In this document: positions 15,516-20,781 of the stretch, piece after piece | Position numbering within the stretch: the first letter of the stretch is position 1 | Layout: the number at the start of each line of letters is the position of its first letter | Source: Pseudomonadota bacterium | Lineage (GTDB): Bacteria; Pseudomonadota; Alphaproteobacteria; Rhizobiales; Xanthobacteraceae | DNA length: 20,781 nt | Assembly: GCA_023388935.1 (NCBI GenBank) | Contig: JAEWFG010000430.1 | Coordinates: 1-20,781, forward strand | Reading direction: 5' to 3' | Program-made: the position numbers and the translations under genes | Notes under the pieces: model-generated | Told to the model about the DNA's origin: nothing | The model's input: the letters and a program-made list of their open reading frames with translations, nothing else | The model's database searches: none

Positions 15516-16075
15516 GGCCAGCCTCGCTCAACGCCGGCTGCCCTCAGCAGTTCGGCGAGCTTCTTGCGCGCATAGAACAAGCGCGTCTTCACAGTGTTCT
15601 CCGGGATCCCGACGATTTCGGCGACCTCTTCCACGGACTTCTCGTGATAGTAGACGAGATCGACGATTTCCCGGTGTTCCGGCGAGAGGCCCGTCAGACA
15701 CTCCCGCAACGCTTCACTGGTATCCTTTTTCTGCACCACCGTTTCCGGATTGTCGGACTGGTCCTCGATCGCGTTCGCGGCGTCTTCGTCCAGCGCAAAA
15801 TCCTTCCTGCGCCGGAGCACAGACAGGGCCTTGAATCGGGTGATTGCCAGCAGCCAGGTGGAAAAGGCGGATCGGCCCTCGAACTTGCCGGCTTGACGCC
15901 AGACGTCGAGAAATACCTCACTGATGAGGTCTTCCGCCGCCTGCTCGTCCCGCACGAGCCTCAGCCCAAACCGATACACCCTGACATGGTGCCGCCCGTA
16001 CAGCACCTGCATGGCGAGCCGGTCGCCCTGAGCGATCCTGGCGATCAGGACCTCGTCCGAAGCCGCCTGTGTCAC
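15512..16075 (-). CDS. ECF-family RNA polymerase sigma factor
   Basis: The product, about 187 residues, has the two ECF domains. Sigma-2 (about residues 20-90) includes AAEDLISEVFLDVWRQAGKF and STWLLAITRFKALSVLRRR. Sigma-4 (about 120-173) has the helix-turn-helix SVEEVAEIVGIPENTVKTRL. The acidic, variable linker lies between them. I chose the GTG at 16075; a TTG at 16081 in frame is also possible, and neither has a strong ribosome binding site. It is the first gene of a coupled operon with the membrane anti-sigma factor and a secreted subtilase, so it probably controls a cell-envelope response. I cannot assign its ECF group or target promoters from this window. Confidence 0.93.
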   Translation of the reverse strand: MTQAASDEVLIARIAQGDRLAMQVLYGRHHVRVYRFGLRLVRDEQAAEDLISEVFLDVWRQAGKFEGRSAFSTWLLAITRFKALSVLRRRKDFALDEDAANAIEDQSDNPETVVQKKDTSEALRECLTGLSPEHREIVDLVYYHEKSVEEVAEIVGIPENTVKTRLFYARKKLAELLRAAGVERGWP

Positions 16076-16081
16076 GCTCAA

Positions 16082-16487
16082 AGGCCGTCTCGCAAAGTTG
16101 GTCGGGTCGATGCGGCGGACGGTTCGACGGGAGACGCGAAATTCTTCAGTTTACCGCAGTCGTACGGGGGCCTGTGTGATCTACCCCACATGCGTGAATT
16201 TTCCTTTTGCCACCCGCGGCGGTTGGTCACCTCGCCCAAGAACGGTAACATAGTAACGAAACACTTTCCTGCGCAATCCCGTCTGGCGCAGACGGCCGCC
16301 ATCCGGCCCTGCACGACGTATGTCTCTCGAAGCCCTGCTTTGGCTCGACCGCATCGCCCCATCTCCGGCAAATTCCGACCGCCGGCCACTGTTTTGCGCC
16401 GCACGGTTCGGATTCGGGTTCGAAGGATACCAAACCTAAAGGCTTGCCACGTAGATTTTTGGACTGAGATCCACCATTGGCAGGACC
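16082..16487. other. divergent control region between ECF operon and diguanylate cyclase gene
   Basis: There is no supported gene in these roughly 400 bases. They should hold the promoter of the minus-strand sigma operon and that of the plus-strand cyclase gene. On the minus strand two GGAAA elements (around 16201 and 16265) resemble the -35 part of ECF promoters. I see no well-spaced CGTT-type -10 for either, so I do not call a promoter. A hairpin, CGTCTG/CAGACG, lies at 16280-16294. Before the cyclase ATG the bases CAGGA give a usable ribosome binding site. Confidence 0.55.
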
Positions 16488-17645
16488 ATGAGTACGGCCG
16501 CGACGCCCTTTCCCGAGAGGAATGCTGCTGAGGTCGCGGATCTCGTCCTCACGCCCGTGGCAGCGGCCCCCGCGGTGGCGGCGCGCCGGACCCGGCAGCG
16601 TCGCCAGATGTATGTCGGCCAGGCGGCGAGCTACTCGCTCGCTGCTTTCGTCCTGCTGCTCTACGCCCATGACGGCGCGATCCCGATCGAGGTTCCGTCG
16701 CTGTTCTGGCTCGGCGGTCTCCTGATCATCGGCACGTTCACCGTGCTGTCGGAGGCCGGCGTCGGCGACAAGCACACCGACCACTATCTCACCGTCTTCC
16801 AGATTTCAGCGCATATGGCGCTGCAATTCGTGTTCCTGGTGTCGGTGCCGGCCGTCGGCGTCGCCTTCATCAGCGTGCTGTTTCTGATCTTCGCTTTCGG
16901 TACGCTGCGCATGACCTCGGCCCAGGCGATGCTGACCTGGGCGCTCGCGGCCACCGGCCTTGCCGCCGTCTTCCTCGCCTCCGACCTGCCGATCGGCATG
17001 CCCATTACGACGAGGCTGCAGCGGACGGCCTCGATGCTGTGCTTCGTGCTGGTGATCGGTCAGTGCGCCTTCCTCGGCCTGTTCGGCGCCACGCTGCGCA
17101 AGATCCTGTACCGGCGCAGCATCGAGCTGAAGGCCGCCTATCAGCGCATCGAGGAGCTGGCCGAGCTCGACGAGCTCACCGGCTCCTACAATCGCCGCTG
17201 CATCATGCGGCTGCTCGACGCCGAGATCGAAAAGTCACGGCAGGCATCGCTGCCTTGCGCGATCGCGCTGATCGATCTCGACTGGTTCAAGCGCATCAAT
17301 GACGCCCACGGCCATCCCGTTGGCGACGAGGTTCTGCGCACCTTCGCGATCACCATTTTCGCCAACATCCGCCCGGACGACCGCTTCGGTCGCTACGGCG
17401 GCGAGGAATTCCTGCTGCTGCTGCCGGGCACCGAAGGCGATGCCGCATCGCGCATGCTCGATCGCTTGCGCGGAATCGTCGCCGATCTCGATTGGAGCGC
17501 ATTCGCGCCCGGAATGCACGTGACGATTTCCGCGGGCGTCGTGACGCTGCGCGACAACGATACTGCCGACACGTTTCTCGCGCGCGCCGACAGCGCGCTC
17601 TATTCCGCCAAGGCGCAAGGGCGCAACCGAATTGTAACAAGCTGA
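16488..17645 (+). CDS. membrane-bound diguanylate cyclase (GGDEF)
   Basis: The product (385 residues) makes the second messenger cyclic di-GMP from two GTP. Residues about 45-205 hold roughly six membrane segments in pairs, with no recognised sensor domain name. A short helix (ELKAAYQRIEELAELDELTG) then leads into the GGDEF domain. The active-site loop is GGEEF (304-308) in RYGGEEFLLLLP, a functional variant. The inhibitory-site motif RxxD (Arg295 to Asp298) lies exactly five residues before it, so feedback inhibition by product is expected. IDLDWFKRINDAHGHPVGD (262-280) supplies metal- and GTP-binding residues. No EAL domain is attached. The downstream DUF2336 gene, 63 bases away, may be co-transcribed. 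Confidence 0.93.
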   Translation: MSTAATPFPERNAAEVADLVLTPVAAAPAVAARRTRQRRQMYVGQAASYSLAAFVLLLYAHDGAIPIEVPSLFWLGGLLIIGTFTVLSEAGVGDKHTDHYLTVFQISAHMALQFVFLVSVPAVGVAFISVLFLIFAFGTLRMTSAQAMLTWALAATGLAAVFLASDLPIGMPITTRLQRTASMLCFVLVIGQCAFLGLFGATLRKILYRRSIELKAAYQRIEELAELDELTGSYNRRCIMRLLDAEIEKSRQASLPCAIALIDLDWFKRINDAHGHPVGDEVLRTFAITIFANIRPDDRFGRYGGEEFLLLLPGTEGDAASRMLDRLRGIVADLDWSAFAPGMHVTISAGVVTLRDNDTADTFLARADSALYSAKAQGRNRIVTS

Positions 17646-17708
17646 CCAATCCATTTTCACCCGACTGCACAGAAGCCGCAGCCGGACCGAACGCTCCAGG
17701 ACAGGGCC

Positions 17709-18812
17709 ATGAGATCGAAATCCGAAAAACCATCCGAGAACCTGCTCGAGGAATTGCAGGCTGCGCTCTCGCACGGCACCGTTGCGCGCCGGGTCGATGC
17801 GCTGCGTCGCGTCACCGATCTTTTCATAAACAACGCGGTGGATTACTCCGACGAGCACACGAGGGTGTACGACGACGTGTTCCAGTGCCTGGTCGAGCGG
17901 ATCGAGACATCCGCCAGGGCGCTGCTCGCCAACCGCCTCGCGCCGATCGCGGCCGCGCCGCCCAAGATCATCCGAACCCTCGCGCTCGACGAGGTCATCG
18001 AGGTCGCAGGCCCTGTGCTGTCGAAATCGGAGCGGCTGGACGAGGCGACCCTGATCGAGATCGCGCGCAGCCGGGGCCAGGCGCATCTCAAGGCGATCTC
18101 GCTGCGGCGGGTGCTGTCGGAAGCGCTGACCGACGTGCTGGTGACGCGCGGCAACGAAGACGTGGTGCAGTCGACCGTCAGTAACCCGGGCGCACGGCTT
18201 TCCGAGGGAAGTCTCACCGATCTCGTCACGCGCGCCGAACGCGACGACGACCTCGCCACCTGTATCGGTCTGCGGCCCGACCTGCCGCGCCACCATTACC
18301 TAAAGCTGGTTGCGAAGGCGTCCCTGAGCGTGCGCAGGAAGTTAGAGGCGGCGCATCCGGAGCTCGCGGACGAAGTGTCGAGCGCGGTCCAGGAAGCGGC
18401 CCAGCGGGTCCGCGCCGCCGCCATGACGAAGCAGACCGAGATGGCGCGCGCGCTGGTCAGGTCGCTGCACGAAGACGGTCGTCTCAACGAGTTCCAGGTC
18501 GCCAGCTTCGCCGAGCAGGGCAAGTTCGACGAGACCAATGCGGGGCTCGCAGCGCTCGCGGGCGTCCCGGTCGAGACCGCCGAAAACATGATGATCGAAA
18601 GCCGCAACGAGGGCGTGATGATCCTCGCCAAGGTCGCGGGCATGCAGTGGTCAAGCGTACGCGCGATCATCGCCATGCGCGAAAAGCTCTCCGGCGGGTC
18701 GCAGATCGACATGCTGAAGTTGCGCGACACCTACGAGGCCCTTCGCAGTTCGACCGCGCAGCAGGTGCTACGCTTCCACCGCATGCAGCAGGGCACGACG
18801 TCGGCGGCCTGA
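17709..18812 (+). CDS. DUF2336 domain-containing protein
   Basis: The 367-residue, mainly helical, soluble product matches the DUF2336 family of alphaproteobacteria as I know it. Features are an N-terminal LLEELQAALSHGTVARRVDALRRVTDLF helix pair, a conserved DDVFQCLVERIE segment, and LANRLAPIAAAPPKIIRTLALDEVIEVAGPVL (about 74-105), where the domain is most typical. The rest is long helices rich in Ala and Arg. No signal peptide, membrane segment or enzyme motif is seen. In other alphaproteobacteria such proteins are found beside signalling genes; the cyclase gene just upstream fits that. The molecular role is unknown. Its stop is only 11 bases from the stop of the convergent NrsF gene, with no terminator between them, so opposing transcripts must overlap. 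Confidence 0.85.
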   Translation: MRSKSEKPSENLLEELQAALSHGTVARRVDALRRVTDLFINNAVDYSDEHTRVYDDVFQCLVERIETSARALLANRLAPIAAAPPKIIRTLALDEVIEVAGPVLSKSERLDEATLIEIARSRGQAHLKAISLRRVLSEALTDVLVTRGNEDVVQSTVSNPGARLSEGSLTDLVTRAERDDDLATCIGLRPDLPRHHYLKLVAKASLSVRRKLEAAHPELADEVSSAVQEAAQRVRAAAMTKQTEMARALVRSLHEDGRLNEFQVASFAEQGKFDETNAGLAALAGVPVETAENMMIESRNEGVMILAKVAGMQWSSVRAIIAMREKLSGGSQIDMLKLRDTYEALRSSTAQQVLRFHRMQQGTTSAA

Positions 18813-18823
18813 AGTCGGCGGAG

Positions 18824-19462
18824 CTAGTATCGCAGGACTCTCGAACCGACCGCAGCACCAATCGCGGTCACCACCGCGGTTGCGATCGTGTACCAGGTCG
18901 CAACGAACAACGGCGAGTCGTCGGTACAGTGCGCGGCGTACAGCGTCGCGGCGAGTCCGGCTGAGAGCAGGCCGGCCAGCGCGCCCGCAAGCGCGGGGCG
19001 TGACGGTGCGCCGTGCCGCAGGCCGAACAATGCGCCTGCGAGCAGCGGCAGCGACATCGCGGGGATTGCCATCAGGCAGGCCCTGGAATTCTTGCCCATC
19101 AGCCGCATTGTCATCGGCATCGCCGGCGCCATCATCGTTTCGCCGCCGATCGCTACTGCAAGCAGGCCCACGGGAAGCAGCAGCAGCCAGCCCCAGCCGC
19201 GCATCAAGGCTTCGGGCCGCGACAGATGCAGGCTGATGATGATCGCGGGGATCGCGAGCGACAGCGTGACCGCGAACTTCATGTCGAAGAACGGATTGTG
19301 CATCGCCGTCATCACGTCGGAGCGCACGCCGAGGAACGTCGCGAAGATCAGGATCGACAAGGGCGCCGCCACCAGTAGGGCCATGGTCAGCACGGCACCG
19401 ACGCGCGGAGCGCGGTGGGCGTTGTCGGCCGCGAGCGAGCGAATGAGTTGGTCGGTATCCAT
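18824..19462 (-). CDS. NrsF-family (DUF1109) membrane anti-sigma factor
   Basis: The 212-residue product has about six membrane segments (starting near residues 23, 62, 92, 130, 156 and 188) and begins MDTDQLIRSLAADNA, the usual NrsF start. In Caulobacter, NrsF holds the ECF sigma factor SigF at the membrane and releases it under heavy-metal stress. From memory, two cysteines (131 and 181) are essential there. Here Cys129 (NSRACLMAIP) and Cys179 (YAAHCTDDS) have the same spacing of 50. The gene starts two bases after the stop of the sigma-factor gene. The frame is open further upstream, but that part is a shadow of the sigma gene. I infer metal- or redox-linked control of the paired sigma factor. 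Confidence 0.9.
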   Translation of the reverse strand: MDTDQLIRSLAADNAHRAPRVGAVLTMALLVAAPLSILIFATFLGVRSDVMTAMHNPFFDMKFAVTLSLAIPAIIISLHLSRPEALMRGWGWLLLLPVGLLAVAIGGETMMAPAMPMTMRLMGKNSRACLMAIPAMSLPLLAGALFGLRHGAPSRPALAGALAGLLSAGLAATLYAAHCTDDSPLFVATWYTIATAVVTAIGAAVGSRVLRY

Positions 19463-19464
19463 GA

Positions 19465-20010
19465 CTAGCGGTCCCGCAGTTTGGCCGTCAGAGCCGCAAG
19501 TCCGCGATGCAGCGCGACCCGCACCGCACCTTCGCTCATCGAAAACTTTGCCGCCGTATCCTTGATCGAGGCGCTTTCGACCGCGATCGACTGCAACACG
19601 TCGCGCTGTCGCTGCGGCAGGGTGTCGAGCTGCGCTGCGACCTCGCCCGCCGACGCCGTCTCCTGCTGCGCCTCGCCCGGCAGCGTCTCGGCGAAATCGT
19701 CGATGTTGACGAAGACGCGCCTGCCGCGCCGCCTGAGCGTATCGATCAGCTTGTTGCGGGCGATCGCGAACAGCCACGGCGCGAGGGGCGCTTCGCTGTC
19801 CCAGGTGTGCCGTTTCAGATGCACCGCCAACAAAATCTCCTGCACGATATCCTCGGCCTGGTCGGGCGGCTGGCCTGCCCGCGCCAGGCCGCGCCTCGCG
19901 GCAGCACGCAGCACCGGCGTGACCGCCTTCAAGAGGCGATGATACGCGGCATCGTCGCCCGCCATGGCCGACCGCATCAGGCCGGTCCACTCGTCCTCAC
20001 GTCCGCGCAC
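19465..20010 (-). CDS. sigF: ECF sigma factor, SigF-like, paired with NrsF
   Basis: The 181-residue product has sigma-2 (about residues 20-95, with DQAEDIVQEILLAVHLKRHT and PWLFAIARNKLIDTLRRRG) and sigma-4 (about 125-178, with TLPQRQRDVLQSIAVESASI and the helix-turn-helix KDTAAKFSMSEGAVRVALHRGL). The start is a GTG at 20010 with AGGGG about five bases upstream. A later ATG would shorten the first helix. The pairing with an NrsF-type membrane protein two bases downstream places it in the SigF group of alphaproteobacterial ECF factors. The symbol is given by analogy with Caulobacter and is less sure than the family. A SigF-type promoter candidate lies just upstream, consistent with self-activation. 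Confidence 0.9.
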   Translation of the reverse strand: MRGREDEWTGLMRSAMAGDDAAYHRLLKAVTPVLRAAARRGLARAGQPPDQAEDIVQEILLAVHLKRHTWDSEAPLAPWLFAIARNKLIDTLRRRGRRVFVNIDDFAETLPGEAQQETASAGEVAAQLDTLPQRQRDVLQSIAVESASIKDTAAKFSMSEGAVRVALHRGLAALTAKLRDR

Positions 20011-20030
20011 GCGCGCCCCTCACCATGCAA

Positions 20031-20055
20031 TTCGGCCGCTCTTTCAATTTGTTAC
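20031..20055 (-). promoter_or_regulatory. candidate SigF-type ECF promoter
   Basis: On the minus strand GTAAC (20055-20051), 16 bases, then CGAA (20034-20031) lies upstream of the sigma gene. From memory, the Caulobacter SigF promoter is GTAACC, 16 bases, CGAA, so this site matches except for the last base of the -35 hexamer, which shortens the gap by one. The CGAA is about 20 bases before the GTG, giving a short leader. It is a plausible self-regulated promoter. Confidence 0.5.
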
Positions 20056-20068
20056 GCCGGATCCGACA

Positions 20069-20086
20069 GATCACGAATTCGTGATC
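20069..20086. promoter_or_regulatory. perfect 18-bp palindrome, likely operator
   Basis: GATCACGAATTCGTGATC is a perfect palindrome with no central gap. It lies 13 bases upstream of the -35 element of the candidate SigF promoter and between divergent genes. A palindrome of this length is expected by chance less than once in a window of this size. It looks like a binding site for a dimeric regulator, but no regulator gene of that kind is in view. Confidence 0.6.
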
Positions 20087-20128
20087 CGCCGTCAAGCCGC
20101 GCTATCCGAGCTCCGCGACGGCTCATAA

Positions 20129-20140
20129 CACCGATCGGTG
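20129..20140. promoter_or_regulatory. 12-bp palindrome in the divergent control region
   Basis: CACCGATCGGTG is a perfect 12-bp palindrome about 43 bases from the 18-bp one and unlike it in sequence. It may be a second operator. It is short enough to be chance, so the call is weak. Confidence 0.3.
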
Positions 20141-20223
20141 CCGTACGCACAGGTGGCGGGTCGCGAAGGGGCGGCTTGCCCCGTTTTCGCCCGGTGTAGC
20201 CCGAAGATTCCCATTTTCTGCCC

Positions 20224-20244
20224 CGCTGCGGTCACGCCGCAGCG
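20224..20244 (+). promoter_or_regulatory. leader hairpin before the secreted protein gene
   Basis: CGCTGCGG, loop tcacg, CCGCAGCG forms a perfect 8-bp stem 45 bases before the ATG at 20290. A weaker GGGGC/GCCCC stem followed by GTTTTC lies at 20168-20187. Together they suggest a structured leader or an attenuator for the plus-strand gene. Only the pairing is seen directly. Confidence 0.4.
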
Positions 20245-20289
20245 TCTCTGTTCGGTCCCGGGACGGGCGGAATTGGGGAGATCGTCGAC

Positions 20290-20781
20290 ATGATGAAAGC
20301 CAGTGGGCGCGCGACCTTGATCCTTCTTGCCGGAGTTTTCCTGTTGTCCGGAGGCGTCGCCCAGGCGGCACCAACCTCAGCCGGAAGCAGCAAACCGGAC
20401 AGCGCAGACAAACAGGCCGACACGGTCGGGCCGAGCAAGCAGCGGAGCCACGCCTCTCGCCACAGCAGCAAGCAGAAATCCGACGACAAGGCCGACAAGA
20501 AGGACGCCGCAGCAAAGCCCGACGGGGCGAAGGCCGATAACGCCGCGCCCGCCTCCAACCAGATGCCGCCCGAAGTCGCCAATGCCAATGCGCAGATCGC
20601 CGCGGCCGATAATACCGCCATGCCGAATGCGGAGAACCAGGTGGTGGCGCCCGACCAGCTCAACGACGTCGACCGCGCTCTGCAACAGGACAACCCGCCG
20701 GCGCAAGCGGTGATTGCCCCGACCGACGCGCAGCCACGGCCGGCGCCGGTGATGGCAAGCAGCCAGAGCTCGGCCTGGGAC
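20290..20781 (+). CDS. secreted low-complexity Lys/Asp/Ala-rich protein, partial
   Basis: The frame is open from the ATG at 20290 to the end of the window (164 codons, no stop), so the gene is cut off at its 3' end. The first 27 residues are a signal peptide: MMKASGRAT, then LILLAGVFLLSGGVAQA, with likely cleavage after AQA. The mature part is charged and disordered (KPDSADKQADTVGPSKQRS, HSSKQKSDDKADKKDAAAKP), then turns Asn/Ala/Pro-rich (NANAQIAAADNTAMPNAENQ). GGGGAG lies about ten bases before the start; a second ATG follows directly and could also be used. I do not recognise the family. It is divergent from the SigF-like operon and shares its palindrome-rich control region, so it might belong to that regulon. 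Confidence 0.8.
   Translation, partial: MMKASGRATLILLAGVFLLSGGVAQAAPTSAGSSKPDSADKQADTVGPSKQRSHASRHSSKQKSDDKADKKDAAAKPDGAKADNAAPASNQMPPEVANANAQIAAADNTAMPNAENQVVAPDQLNDVDRALQQDNPPAQAVIAPTDAQPRPAPVMASSQSSAWD

Noticed and set aside
16201..16290. GGAAA-type ECF promoter for the first sigma operon
   Set aside because: Two GGAAA elements are present on the minus strand, but neither has a CGTT-like -10 at 16-17 bases, so I did not call a promoter.
19463..19990. N-terminal extension of the NrsF-like frame up to 19990
   Set aside because: The extra 176 residues are a shadow of the sigma-factor gene on the same strand in another frame. The NrsF family starts at the MDTDQL methionine at 19462.

Overview
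The window looks like a chromosomal segment of a GC-rich alphaproteobacterium, most probably Bradyrhizobium or a close relative in the Nitrobacteraceae. This is an inference. It rests on the split methylmalonyl-CoA mutase (small and large subunits as separate genes), the Tat-exported repeat protein and Ala/Pro-rich protein families typical of that group, the NrsF/ECF sigma pair, and two families of palindromic intergenic repeats that I associate with Bradyrhizobium genomes. No RNA genes and no CRISPR array were seen.

Layout. Positions 1-47 may hold the start of a minus-strand gene that leaves the window. Positions 195-1913 are a tight folP-folB-folK cluster for folate synthesis. Positions 1995-9465 are a methylmalonyl-CoA mutase region: mutA, a GFA-family zinc protein, scpA (large subunit), a lone nucleotidyltransferase-fold protein, an exported DUF3298 protein, the mutase chaperone meaB, and a pyroglutamyl-peptidase. 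mutA, scpA and meaB carry out and protect the B12-dependent step from methylmalonyl-CoA to succinyl-CoA. Positions 9468-11709 hold a cruciform repeat, a Tat-exported beta-helix protein, and a GIY-YIG nuclease gene bracketed by inverted palindromic repeats. Positions 11707-12618 (minus) encode an Ala/Pro-rich protein with three 36-residue tandem repeats.

Positions 13100-16081 (minus) form a regulatory operon: an ECF sigma factor, a membrane anti-sigma factor, and a secreted subtilisin-like protease. A strong rho-independent terminator follows it at 12897-12937. The protease gene is cut by an in-frame TAA exactly between its signal/prodomain half and its catalytic half. Positions 16488-18812 (plus) carry a membrane diguanylate cyclase and a DUF2336 protein. 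Positions 18824-20010 (minus) are a second ECF sigma factor with an NrsF-type membrane anti-sigma factor. Upstream of it lie a candidate SigF-type promoter and a perfect 18-bp palindrome. A plus-strand secreted low-complexity protein starts at 20290 and runs off the window.

The strongest leads for novelty are four. The first is the ECF/anti-sigma/subtilase module, in which the anti-sigma factor's outer domain has the same predicted strand-helix order as the protease prodomain, while the protease gene is interrupted at the prodomain junction. The second is the GIY-YIG gene inside 22-bp perfect inverted repeats. The third is the 108-bp in-frame tandem repeat. The fourth is the palindrome-rich control region of the second sigma factor.
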